From Sanguinoderma infundibulare (Eukaryota > Basidiomycota > Agaricomycetes > Polyporales > Polyporaceae): DNA of 64,000 nt. Positions 46,515 to 57,799 of this stretch are shown one piece after another. How positions within the stretch are numbered: position 1 is the stretch's first letter; each line of letters begins with the position of its first letter. The stretch lies in NCBI GenBank assembly GCA_032821775.1, contig JAVLRN010000005.1, forward strand, positions 2,852,001-2,916,000, given 5' to 3'. The notes below the pieces were generated by a model. That model saw only the letters and a list, made by a program, of their open reading frames with translations, searched no databases and was not told the DNA's origin. A program made the position numbers and the translations under genes.

Positions 46515-47335
46515 TCAGTGGGTCCCGAGCGATACGTGCTTCACGTCAATCGTTGCGACAGCCCTAATCTGGTCGATGAGTTTGCTTATCCCCTGGTCGG
46601 ACTTAACCAACGACCAATGCGCCTGCAGGGTCACAAGAAATGAGTTCTTTCATCGTTACGATGAGGCAGGGGAGTAGATGCACTCACGTCAACGCTAGTC
46701 CAGCCGATGATGAGCGCGACAACATTGTCCTTCTCTACAGTTGGACCCCACGTTGCATGGATCGCCCCAGCGGACTTGGGTGCAGCGTTGACGGACTTGG
46801 CCAGCTGGTCCACGAGCCGCTCAAGCGTCTCCTTGGACTGGTCGTCGTGCAACGTGAAAGTAACGATCTCGGTGACCGGGGCGTCCAGAGCGGAGTGCGG
46901 CTCACTGATGAATGTAGCGTGGAACATGGATATCTTGGAGGTGTCGAAAACGGACTCGATGGCTTTCAAGAGCTTTGGATACCTCTCGGTGTTGTTCATT
47001 GACTTGTGATGGTGCGCCAGCGTCTGCCATACTAAGGAAGAGCGTCGTTAGCTTCGAAAGCCTTCGATCGCATGAAGGAAGCAATTTGAATTTGAAGGAC
47101 TCACCGACGACGACATAAGCGGTGGCCTTATCTTCGTCCTGAAGGCCATAAAGGGTCCTGGAGGGGAGAAGGTTGAAGTGATATAACAAGGTCAGTTGGA
47201 AACGAACTTGATCATGCCCTCGGAAGACTTGAGGATATCAACCGGGGGCTTCACCACGGCGAGATCGTGTGGGTTGGCGCGGAAGCCGTCAGCGGCGGGC
47301 GCGATGGCGAATTCGACGGTACTAGGAAGAGCCAT
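46515..47335 (-). CDS. Dimeric alpha/beta-barrel protein, copy 2
   Basis: Exons run from MALPSTVEFAIAPAADGFRA (ATG 47335, exon end 47208 at a gttcgt donor), through TLYGLQDEDKATAYVVV, to WQTLAHHHKSMNNTERYPKL and KISMFHATFISEPHSALDAP. Next are AGAIHATWGPTVEKDNVVAL and IIGWTSVD. The last exon is AHWSLVKSDQGISKLIDQIR to KHVSLGTH, TGA at 46515. Every exon aligns with copy 1 at the same intron positions, so this is a tandem duplication of one ancestral gene. The function is inferred only at fold level. Confidence 0.78.
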
Positions 47336-47839
47336 TCTGTTTATCCTTGGAGTCGCAAAGGCAGACGATATCGGTGAGAGAGGCGAGGAGCCACTCACCA
47401 TGAAGTTTATATATATCGTCGCAACTACTCGGATTCTGTCCTCCTGTGGTATTTCCGTCTGTGCGTCAGCTGTGCGCGGAACCTGTCCCATGTCGGCCTT
47501 CCGCTGGTGTGCAGGAAGCGAGCGGCCCGGTGGTTTCCTGCTACCAGCGTGGACGAAGGTGGTTGTTTTGCCTAGTACTAGTTACGACTAGTAGAACGGC
47601 AGGAGAGGCGGCCGCCCTCCTGCCCCCTCAGCAAGGTCATTTAAGGTCTGCCTGGAAGACAAAGGAGAGGCAGCAAAAAGAGACAATCGGCACAATTGAC
47701 GCCCAGATACATATGCATTTGACAAACAACTTATGTAGGCCCAGTGCCGCTTCGGACTTGTCCTCGACGTCGACGACGAGCAACCTGCGGACGGCCCTTT
47801 CTCGCGCTTCGGTACTGCTAGTGGCGCATGCTTGGTTGA
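47336..47839. other. Bidirectional promoter region between barrel copy 2 and PAN2
   Basis: The two genes diverge from here. I see no further gene. Confidence 0.5.
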
Positions 47840-50800
47840 ATGTCTACGACCTACCACCAGATACCCTCGCTTGTCTACCAGAGGGACATCTTGCCACAAC
47901 CCATCACTGCCCTTTCCTTTGATCCTGTTTCGGACATCCTCTGGTCTGGCACAAACTCTGGACATGTCTGCGCAAACTACACACCTCGTGGATTGCGGGG
48001 GATCCACTTTCCAGTAGGCGGGCACCTTGCGGTCAAGAAGATCCTTGCCACGGACTCGAACATCGTCGCGTCTGGAGTCACCAGCGAGGGCATCGGAGCG
48101 TGGGGCAAGGGAGGGGTTAACAGCTGGTACTTCAAGTGAGGCGTCCGTTTTGTTACGTGCCTGTTGCGAGGCTAGAGCTAGCATGTCAGGGCGGGTGGTC
48201 ATATTACGACCTTCTCGAATAAATCGTCGAATGGGTCCACCATCGCTGTCTCCACAGCTACCTCGGAGTTGATCCTACTCAGCTCCCAGACCGGATCCGT
48301 GATACGCAGGTCTTCGGTCCATTCCATCCTCACCCACTTGCACTTCGACGCCTCCCAAACGTACTTGGTCACTGGCGCCGCAGATGGTTGGATCCGACTG
48401 TATGACCCGCGAGATGCGACTAATCGCTCTAACGGCTGGCAAGCCGTCAAAGCACATCTCAGTGGCATACAGGGGATCGAAGCGACTTCGACGCTCTTGT
48501 ATACCATCGGTCTTGGCGTTCGGTGAGACTGTATTCCTACCCTTTCCCCGTCCCACCTCATCCTTCCGTCCGACAGCCAAGGGCGACCATTCCCTGACCC
48601 GTTCGTCAAGGTTTATGACTTGCGAAACCTCAAGGCCCTGCCACCTATCCCTTTCTCCACCAGCCCATCATTCATCAACCGGTTTTCAAATCGTCCATCA
48701 ACACTTGCGATCACCTCTAGCCAAGGCCTCGTTCAGATCGTGGATACGACCAACCCGAACGCGAACGAATTCTACCAGCTGGATACGCCGTCTTACATCA
48801 GCTCCGTTGCCGTTTCCCCGACGGCCGCATACATGGCGTTTGGAGACTCCGATGGTGCCATTCATTTGCTGTCTGCAGCGGAAGAGGGTGCGATGCTGCC
48901 ATTCAACGGGTTCGAAGGGAAGCCTATCGATTGGCCTGATAGTGCCGAGCCCCTCCCGGAGATTAGTTGGACGGACGAAACGTACGTGTGGTTTGCGCCG
49001 ACGATATAGTTTGGCTGAGAAGTTCCATTTAGGCCATTGAACACGATTGGGTTGCCATACTACATGAACCCGCTCCTTTCATCTTGGACCAGCGATTTCA
49101 TACCATCAAACACGTACTTCCCGCCTCCGGCAAAGGTGCCAACGCAGGTATTGGGCTCCATCAAGGTCAACGATTCAATAGCCTACGCATCCCTGCCGAA
49201 GGAACTGAGAGGCAGGCGGAACGTTGTCGCCACTGCGCCCCGAAAACCTGGTGGAAGGTTCAGGAGCGGCAAGTCGCGCTACGACGACGTGAGTCGGTTC
49301 AAAGTTGGCTGTAGACAAAGCACTTAATCGCGCACTTGTAGCCCGAGCCAGTCACACCGACGTACGAGAACACCCCGGACATCATCCCGAAGGTGTATCG
49401 CAAGGTCGAGATCGAATATTCGAAGTTCGGTGTCGAGGACTTCGACTTCGGTTTCTACAATAGGACACCGTTCAGCGGATTGGAGACGCACATCCTCAAC
49501 TCGTACACGAATCCATTGGTCCAGGTGATGCATTACACGCTGCCCATCCGACGGCTGGCCAAGTCGCACATCACGACCGATTGTCCTCGCGAGCACTGCC
49601 TTCTCTGTGAGCTTGGGTTCGTGACGCGCATGCTCGAAGATGCGCGGGGCACGAATTGCCAGTCTAGCAACTTCTGCAAGACCGTCGGCGTGCTGGCGCA
49701 AAGTGAGTTCGTGCTGCTACCGACAACTCAGCACTTGATTGACTTTGTCGCAGTGAACAACGCCCTCGAGCTCATGGACTACGGCAAAGAGAGCGCGGAG
49801 CTGAACTACGCCCACATGATCCAGCTCTTCCACCGCTTCCTCATCGACCACCTCAGCTCGGAAGGCAACTCCTTCCCGCACAACCCCAGCCTACTCCCTA
49901 ACGCAGTCCCCGCCGACCTCCTCTCGCCCGCCCCTGCGCCGATAACACAGCTGCTCGGCATCGACGCCAAGAACATCATCGTCTGCGCGTCCTGCCACGC
50001 CGTGCGCGAGAAGGAGAACATGACGCACCTCGTCGACCTCACCTACCCCGTCCGGAAAGCGCCGAGCAACGACCCTGCGCACGAGACGGACTTTGCGTCG
50101 ATCGTGCGCAACTCGCTCCTCCGGCAGACGACGCACAAGGCCACGTGTCAAACGTGCAAGCAGTTTGCGACGTTCGAGTCGCGGCGCTCGATCCGCTCGC
50201 GCGACCTGCCGCCGCTCCTGGCGGTGAACGCGGCGGTGCACGGCGAGGAGACGCACAAGTTTTGGAGGGACCAGCGGAGGCAGCAGACGTTCCTGAGGTC
50301 GCGGATCGAGCTGAGGGGCCAGATCGAGGGCATGGACGACCCGGAGGCGGCCGTTTATGAGCTGAGGGCGATGGTCGTTCAGGTCGTCGCAAAGGATGCC
50401 AAGTCTCATTTGGTGGCCATCGTTAAAGGTAAGCTCGACAGATCCCGTTGGCATACAGATCGTGATCCTGAAGGCGGTCGCAGTGCCTGAGGCTGAGGCG
50501 TCAGACCCGGAGCCGTGGTTCATTTTCAATGACTTTGCGGTGCAGAACATCACCGAGGAAGAGGCGTTGAGCATCCCGTCAAACTGGAAGGCAGGTCACG
50601 ACGATTCCGGACATAGTGAGAGGCTAACATTGGGCATGGTCTAGGTCCCTGCCATTATCTACCTAGAGCGTGTCGACGTATGTCAACGCCTCGACTTCAG
50701 CGGACTGCCGGACAAGATGGACCCCTCGATCCTGTGCCGAGACACCAATATCGCGATGTGAGTGCTTCCTCCGACCATTCATGTCATTGTTCTCATTCTG

Positions 50801-51914
50801 ATAATTTCTGGCAGGAATCGCGACCCTCGCGTGATCAAGCACGAGCCCTTGCGATTCGAGGAGCTCCCCAAGCCGGGCACGCTCATCGCCATCGATGCAG
50901 AGTTCGTGTCCATGCAACAAGAGGAGACCGAGTACCGTTCCGATGGCACCAAGAAGGTTATCCGTCCCGCGAGACTCTCGCTCGCGCGTGTCTCCGTCCT
51001 CCGGGGCGAGGAGGGGGTGCCGTTCATCGACGATCACATCCACACGAGCGAAATCATCGTGGACTACTTGACAGAGTTCTCTGGCATCAAATGTGAGTTT
51101 CCACGTCGGCGTTCGACTTGGGTGGCGTGCGCTAACGGCGCGACTACAGTCGGGGATTTGGACCCCAGCCTATCTAGGTACACGCTGACGCCGCTAAAGG
51201 TGGTGTACAAGAAACTGCGCCTGCTGGTCGACAGTGGATGCATCTTCATCGGACACGGGTTGTCGAAGGACTTCCGGATCATCAGTGCGTGTCGTGGACA
51301 CGAACAGGTTTCGGACACTGGGGCTTACATTCTGCACGTTCCATTCTAGACATCTTCGTGCCACCGGAGCAGGTCATCGACACCGTCGACTTGTACTACC
51401 TTGAGAACCGCTCACGGCGCCTGTCGCTGCGCTTCCTGACCTGGTTCGTCCTCAATGAGAACATCCAGACAGACACGCACGACTCGATCGAGGACGCGCT
51501 TTCGGCGCTCAAGCTGTACAAGGTCCACCTGCAGCTTGAAGAGGAGGGCACATTTGACAAGAAGCTCGAGGAGCTGTACCGCGAAGGTCGCCAATATGTG
51601 AGTTTCTTGCTCAGCTTTTCTTGTGGAACATCTAGCTCGTATATGCCATCTAACTTCCATCTGCTTTGCAGAACTTCAAGCCGCCCGCACTCCCAGGCAC
51701 CCAGCAGACGTCCTCGCCCCCGCCACCCTCGGGGACCGGAACCCCGGTCCCTCACATCGGAGTGGGTCGTGGTGTGTTCCTGCCTCAGCAACAATTCGGC
51801 GGGATGGGTGGCGGGAGCCACTACCCGCTCAACGCCGTCGCTACGCCCCCGTTCTTCTCGACGCATAGCTCGAATCACAACTTCAACATCAATCAGAACT
51901 GGCGGAACAGGTAG
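47840..51914 (+). CDS. PAN2: PAN2, catalytic subunit of the PAN2-PAN3 poly(A) nuclease
   Basis: PAN2 trims mRNA poly(A) tails in the cytoplasm with PAN3 and PABP. ATG at 47840 gives MSTTYHQIPSLVYQRDILPQ. The WD40 propeller follows (ALSFDPVSDILWSGTNSGHV, YLVTGAADGWIRLYDPRD, ISSVAVSPTAAYMAFGDSDG). The linker has GLPYYMNPLLSSW. The pseudo-ubiquitin-hydrolase domain includes GLETHILNSYTNPLVQVMHY and two CxxC pairs (CREHCLLC-type and IIVCASCHAVRE, CQTCKQF). The C-terminal DEDDh exonuclease has all acidic residues: LIAIDAEFVSM, GHGLSKDFRII, and HDSIEDALSALKLY. A Pro/Gly-rich tail ends NFNINQNWRNR with TAG at 51912. It has several short introns, the first joining FK to AGGHITTFSNKSS. It looks complete and functional. 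Confidence 0.95.
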
Positions 51915-52125
51915 AGGCCACTTACTGGATGGAGGAGTCGTGAAGATACGAACAGGATTGTAGCAATGAATTTCTCAGCACATTTTTGTATTTAGTAGCA
52001 TTGGTTGTATAGTCGCTACTCGTATTGTTTTCGGAATGCAAGCTCACGAATCCGTTGTTCGGACTAGGAATTGGGCAAAAATGTGAGGTGCGCTACGAGT
52101 GTGATGGAGAGTTTGCATTAGTCAA

Positions 52126-53419
52126 TCATTTACGACTAGTTTTCGATAACGCTCTCTTCTTCGCCGCCTTGACCTCTTTATCGAACCGTGTACGCTTCCT
52201 CTGCCTCGGTCCATCGTCGCCCAGATTATCGAACGAGTCGTCGCGCGACCTCCCCCTCGACCGCGCGAGCACGCTCTCCTTCTTGCCCCGCTGCCGCAGC
52301 TCCTCGTAACCATCCCCAACTACACCCTGCCTGCTCCTCCCGACCGACTTGAGGATGTCTCCAAACTCATCGTCCAGCCCGACACCCGGCACACGCCTGC
52401 GATGGCCCGACGCCATGCCCGTGCCTCCTAAAGCGATGTCCGCCTCATCCAACGTCCGCCGCCGCGCATCCTTCTTCTTCATCACCAGCCGCGTGAAGTT
52501 CTCCTCCTCGAACTCCGTCATGCGCTTCAACTCCCTCGCGCGCCCGGAGCTCAGTGCGGGCGTCGAGCCGAGGCCGGACGTCGACTCCATGTACGGCTTG
52601 GACGGGTCGAGGTGGGCGAGGTTCGCGAGCGCCGAGGGGACGGGTGCGCGTCGCGCTGCCTTGTCTTTGGACTTGCGCGGCTCGGTGTAGGGCATCGGCG
52701 CGAGCTTGGGCGGGCGGTAGATTCCGTCGCGCGCGTCGGCAGGTGCGTCTTCGTCCCCGCCCTCGGAGCCAGAGCCTTCGGCATCCATGAAGGCTTGGGG
52801 GTTCGGGCGGAACGCGAGAGGGTCTGGATGGACGTTGGTATGAGGGCTAGAAGGAGGAGAGGGGAAAACGACGGAAGAGAACGCACCGTTGGCGATGTCC
52901 TTGCCCTCTGACGCCCCCTCCTCCGCGGTGCGGACGAGCTTGTCGATCTGGTACTTCATCCGTCCCTCGAGCACCTTCACCTTCTCGAGCACGACGCGCG
53001 CTTCGATGGTGGCGTCGACACGGTCTCCAGCGCCGTCGCCGCGGGCTGGGCGGTCCTTCGCGCTGAAGGGGGCTTGAGGGGCTGAGCGTTCTGCGAGCGA
53101 GTGGCCGATGGCGCGGCGGGCAGTGATGAGACTGAGTGACTGGAGGTAAGAGAGCATCATGTGGTGCTTGACAGAGAGCAGGGAGATGCCCTCCCGCGTG
53201 TCAAGTTCGGAAGTGGTGCTTTGCCTGTAGGGGCACGGGCTATGCAGTCAGGGCACCATAGAAAAGCGATAGACTATGAACGCACTTTTCTTGCAGAGAC
53301 TTTACAATGTCCCGAGCAGACGACATGCTGATCCTCATCTGGTCGAGCAAGTCGCAGAACGCCTGGACGTCTTCGTCGCGTGGCATCGAAGTCGTATCTT
53401 GGACCTCTGGAGTCGTCAT
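52126..53419 (-). CDS. LCP5/neuroguidin, Sas10-C1D family U3 snoRNP protein
   Basis: Phase-checked exons 53419-53286 and 53218-52126 encode 408 aa. Exon 1 starts MTTPEVQDTTSMPRDEDVQA. The Sas10/Utp3/C1D helical domain covers AFCDLLDQMRISMSSARDIV, TTSELDTREGISLLSVKHHM and MLSYLQSLSLI. The conserved EGRMKYQIDKLVRTAEE motif follows, then a PRKLAPMPY-equivalent (IYRPPKLAPMPY), EFEEENFTRLVMKKKDARRR and a basic C-terminus RKRTRFDKEVKAAKKRA. Family members act in the nucleolus in 18S rRNA processing with the U3 particle. The gene is convergent with PAN2, with only ~210 bp between stops. It is apparently intact. Confidence 0.9.
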
Positions 53420-54602
53420 TACGGTCGACGGAGTGTATGGAAGTGAAGAGGGATCTGGTGCAACAGCAGGGAGGAAGATTTGTTAGCAATTTTTGCCGAC
53501 GGGGCATCGGAAAAAGGGATTTGGATCAGTTAACGGGTTTCTAAGCCGCCGCTCGTAATGTTATCGAGCGTAATGCATGACACTCATAGTTATCAGAGCC
53601 CAGTGCGTTTCATCCTTCGACTGCCATCGTACAGGACGGCCGACTCACCGGTTCAGCGATCCCTCCAGGACTGTAGGTGGTCGAAGGATGGGGGCATCTT
53701 CAAGGCACTCGGCGACGTTCCAGACGTGGCTTTTACAGTCACCTGCTATGTTTCGCACGAGCACGAGACGAGTCTCGACTTGGAAGTTGGCAAGACCTTG
53801 CAGTCACGATCGCGCAGGCAGGACTCGGACATACGCAACCAGGCCAACACTCGCGCGGCGCAGAGGACTGACAGGCTCTGCTGAATGTAACAGACATTCG
53901 AGAGTTGCTGGTGAGTACTGATACTTGCACGATGACATTCGTCATAGCGTTCTTCGCTTTTCTTACTTATACCTATTGCAACTCTCCTTAGAGATAAGTA
54001 GACACGGTTAGAGCTTACACTCATGAACGTGAGGTGAGTATCATGACATACATCAAACCGTATACAAGTCCCCATCCGCGCGGTTCTTGATCAGGCCGAA
54101 ACAGCGGGGTGCTTCAGATAAGATATCCAGGAGTGCCGACCGAAGAGTTCCGCCGAATGCAACAGCATATTTGCAACGGTGTCAGTCAACAATTGGCGGG
54201 GCAGAAACCATTGTTCCAGCCAGGATTTGTATAGCCAGAATTACATGGACAGCCATCCCGTCTTGGTTCGAATCATGCTGCCGTACCCGAGGTTCGGGGC
54301 CAAACTACAACGCCTTGTCCGCTTACCGTTCAGACCAGGCCTGCAGCCGGAAGTTACTCTCCGGGGTACCCGCACTCGGATCTCCAAACTGGTAAGTCTT
54401 CATACCGATTAACTTACGAGATACACTATTAACCGTGCCGGCCTCCAACTGGCAGTACTATTTTAATATGGGCCGGGGGGCGCTGAGCTCTTTTGCAATG
54501 CGGATCGTACATCCCGCTCGTCTTTCTTCCTCGGTTTCTGCCCCCACTGTGCTCTGCCCATCCAAGGTTAGGGAACTCGAATTTTTTCTAAGTCCAGCAC
54601 CG
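53420..54602. other. Intergenic stretch between LCP5 and the cerato-platanin gene
   Basis: No gene is recognised. Plus-strand frames at 53558-53921 are open by chance in more than one frame and lack motifs. Confidence 0.5.
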
Positions 54603-54610
54603 TATAAAAG
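54603..54610 (+). promoter_or_regulatory. TATA box of the cerato-platanin gene
   Basis: tataaaag lies 108 bp upstream of the ATG, followed by a C/A-rich leader with many cac triplets (cacgcatacacaccagcaca). This is a strong RNA polymerase II core promoter, as expected for an abundant secreted protein. Confidence 0.7.
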
Positions 54611-54710
54611 GCCCTCGATTTTGGCCGCAAGAGCTCAGCAACCAACCAGTCCTCTCTCTCACGCATACACACCAGCACATCTACCACTCGTCAGACGCAC
54701 ACCCGCCAAT

Positions 54711-55685
54711 ATGCAGTTATTGACGCTCTTCGCTGCTTCCATCGCTGTTTCCGCCGCCGTTGTCGGTGCTGCGCCCGCCGAGCGGGGTCAGGACCAGGTT
54801 GACCACTCTAGCTGGCAGCCGAAGAGGTCCCCCTGCGGCTGCTCTGATCACGGCCACCACGACCCTGGCCACGACGGGGGCGAGCACAATGGCAACAGTA
54901 GTGACCCTGCGGACACGACCACGCCCACGGCGGACCCGGCCACGCCCACGACGGACGCCACCACGCCTACGGCGGAGGTAACAACGCCCACCGCGGACGC
55001 CACCACCCCCACCGCAGACCCGACTACGGTCATGACGGGGGCGACCACCACCATGACGAACGCGACCACACCCATGACGAACGCGACCACATCCATGACA
55101 GACCCGACCACGTCCATGATGGCAACGACCACGGCCTCGACGGCCAAGGCCCCCGCCACGACGGGAATGGGGGGTGAGAAGGTCCGGGTGGGCTACAGTC
55201 TCGACCTCAACCCAAACACCCGCCTGAGCTCGCTGTCGTGCTCGAGCGTCTTTGCTCAGAAATACCCTCGTGAGTCTTCCGGTTGACCTAAGCACGCACC
55301 AACCTTACGCGAAGCTCATGTTTTTGCCCCACACAGAGTTTGCGGATAAGACCCTCGGCGAGCTTCCCACTGCGCCCTTCTACGGCGAGATCCCCGGTGC
55401 CAGTACGTGACTATTTCTTCTCTCCAGAGTTGTGCAGCGAATAGGACTAACCTATGTATTAATGTAGCCTCCGGCTCGCCAAAGTGCGGATCGTGCTGGA
55501 AGCTCCAGTACGACAACAAGGACCCAATCTACATGATCGCGGTTGACAATGCGGCGATCTTCCAGCTCGGGAAGCAAGGATTTGAGCAGTTTGCCGGGCA
55601 AGAGGGCTTCAACAAGGGTAGCGTCGACGCCCAAGCGACGGAGGTCTCGCCCGAGCATTGTCACCTTTCCCAGGCGAAGCGGTGA
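54711..55685 (+). CDS. Cerato-platanin family secreted protein with an N-terminal Thr-rich stalk
   Basis: ATG at 54711 gives a signal peptide (MQLLTLFAASIAVSAAVVGA, cleaved near APA). A His/Asp/Gly-rich segment (SDHGHHDPGHDGGEHNG) and about 25 degenerate repeats of a TTPTAD-like hexamer follow (about residues 65-150). The cerato-platanin domain starts VRVGYSLDLNPNTRLSSLSC, continues across two introns with FADKTLGELPTAPFYGEIPG, then SGSPKCGSCWKLQYDNKDPI, YMIAVDNAAIFQLGKQGFEQ and ends VDAQATEVSPEHC. The four family cysteines are present. Family members are secreted fungal proteins that bind chitin oligomers and can trigger plant defence. The stalk is unusual: typical members are only about 120-150 residues. 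It probably makes the protein wall-associated and O-glycosylated (inference). Confidence 0.9.
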
Positions 55686-56054
55686 GCTGCGCGTGGCCTG
55701 AGTTAGGGTACAGGACGTTCTCGCAAGAGTCTCGGACTATAGTCAGGCCTGGAGCTTTTATAAGTTCTCAAATCGAGTTGTCGCTGTATGACCAGCGGTC
55801 GTACTATATACCTCTTTCTTGTATAAATGACCAAACGACCAATTGAATTAATTCTTTTGTCAACGTATCTTCGCCGTGCGTTCGACGCTAGGCTCAATGA
55901 TGAACGTTGATATCCAAAGGTAATGCTACGACTTCAACGAGTTGATCTCTTCCGAACGGGACTTGACCGATTGGGAACGGTCCAGTTGAACCGGGACAGC
56001 CTACCCAGAAAGACGCTCAAGGACCATATGTCTAAAGCACATACGAAGACGCAC
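55686..56054. other. Intergenic stretch, no gene seen
   Basis: This contains the 3' flank of the cerato-platanin gene and T/A-rich DNA before the decayed gene on the other strand. Confidence 0.5.
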
Positions 56055-56763
56055 CTACTTCAACTCCTCGACGAGTGCGCATGTTTGAGAAGCGACCCCA
56101 TCAATGCGCTCGTAAACATCGAGTAGAACCAAGACGAGGTGAGGATGATAGTAAGGTAAGACAAAAGTCATCCAGGACGCACTGTCTCGATGGGCTGTTA
56201 TTGGTTCATCTCCGACGTCCTCCAATGCAGCGGCTTCTTCGGCATCGAGGTTGTTCTGGCTGGCCAAGAGTTCGCGGATTTGTTTCTGGATCTCTTCGGG
56301 CTTTGTGCCACGCTCGTTGGCTAAATGCAAGCCCCATCGGAGGCTCTGGTCGGACAATGACCAGATATGTCGGTCAAAGCCCTCGTCAAATTATTCGGCA
56401 TCTACCAAATCTGCGTTCGAAATGGCCGAGGTTAAGTCGACGAAGTAGAGCGCACCGAGTTCGTCCTCGTTCAAGTCCTCCAAGCTCTGGCCGTTCACCC
56501 GCACGTTCGACCGTGCCATGTCGAAGGTTCTGGCGATGAACTGCGGATGCGAGGTCTAGTTGAACAGGCTTTCAGACCAGAGCAAAGATGTAGTGACATA
56601 CGCGCTAGAGATGGGCAAGAAGAATGCGGCGGTGATCGGTAGAATCGTTACCTGCGGCGAGAGCTGCTTTGGTGTAGTTTCTCTCTATGCGCCGCTAGTC
56701 GTCTAGGGTGACGACGGATATGCGGGGGACTCGGATATCTTCGCGCTGGGAGTCGAGTGCCAT
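56055..56763 (-). pseudogene. Decayed hypothetical gene with in-frame stops
   Basis: From ATG at 56763 the frame reads MALDSQREDIRVPRISVVTL then DD and a TAG. It resumes RRIERNYTKAALAAGNDSTD, another stop after LLAHL, a probable intron, then FIARTFDMARSNVRVNGQSL and EDLNEDELGALYFVDLTSAI. A TAA follows at LVDAE, and it continues FDEGFDRHIWSLSDQSLRWG. After another intron come SASWMTFVLPYYHPHLVLVL and LDVYERIDGVASQTCALVEE. The continuous, protein-like sense between stops shows a once-functional gene. The YYHPH/LVLLDVYERID block is strongly conserved-looking but I do not recognise the family. Confidence 0.7.
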
Positions 56764-57310
56764 GATGACCGTGGTCGATGAAGCAAAGCGCGAGTTCGGT
56801 GGTCCCGGTCAGTACTAGTTTCACTTAGTAGTTTTCTACCAGTGATGCATGATGCATGATGTCCGAGTCCAACTCGCGCCCCGCGTCACCGTCCCCACTA
56901 GTACTGCCAGCTGGCGGCGCGTCCTGTCACGCGTCCGTTCAGAGAGTCACAACACTCGGAGCGGGCCGGGCCCGTCGTCTCTCCGACACGGTGTTCGCTC
57001 AGGCCATGGCAATTGCCAACCTAGTAGGCCACGAAAGGTCAAAGATGTTCACACATTCGACGCTTTTTTCGCCAATTCTCATTACAATGACCAGTGCCCG
57101 CCTTATGGGCTTGCCACATGTCTGATACTTGCTACCCCGACGTGTCCCTGGCCCGTTGGCGACGCGGGACACTGCTACACTCCTCACATCATACATTCCC
57201 TGTCTAGGCGCACGAGTACAACGTCGCCATTCAGCCCGCTCGTCCCCTCTATGTCGGCTTAGCCATCTAATTCATTGTTCTCTCACGCCTGCGGTGCCCC
57301 ACACCTAACC
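56764..57310. other. Intergenic stretch, no gene seen
   Basis: Short open frames only. A gatgcatgatgcatgatg run at 56843-56860 is a small tandem repeat. Confidence 0.45.
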
Positions 57311-57780
57311 ATGTCTTCCTCTACCAACTCCATCCCGAACCAGACAGACCGCATGCGGAAGGAAACATCACGACCCTCATCGGCCTCGGGCGAGGGGTCC
57401 TCGATAGCCGGGGAGCAGCCCGAATCTTGTCTGCTCTTGCTCGAGCACGATACAACTGTCGAGGAGCGCTCGGTCAAACGCCAAGGCCGCCCTTGTCTTT
57501 CCGATACCCCATCCTCCGGGTTGATGATCCACGAACGCAACGGTTTCATGGCAGAGCAAGATGGTAGGCGTAGATGCACGACTGAGGGCCAATTCGGCAG
57601 ATGGACGCTTGCTGCCGAATCGTTCTGTATTCGCTCTTCCTCCATACCCACCGCTTCAGAGATAATGCACTCGAAATACGATCTCGGCAAGATCTTGCTT
57701 CATCAAGAAACCATCGGCGGAGATCGGGCTTTGCGCCTTCAAAAAACGAAAATGAGGATCAGAAGAAGATGGGTGCAGGG
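57311..57780 (+). CDS. Uncertain ORF, Ser-rich, opposite the UPF0538 gene's 3' side
   Basis: ATG at 57311 opens MSSSTNSIPNQTDRMRKETS and the frame stays open past 58000. The right half overlaps the well-supported minus-strand UPF0538 gene, so only the left part could be real. The composition is Ser/Glu/Arg-rich with no known domain. It may be chance openness in GC-rich DNA. Confidence 0.25.
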
Positions 57781-57799
57781 ATTACACAACGGTACAATA

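Noticed and set aside
53558..53921. Overlapping plus-strand open frames
   Set aside because: Several frames are open at once and none has motifs or splice logic, so chance openness is likelier than a gene.
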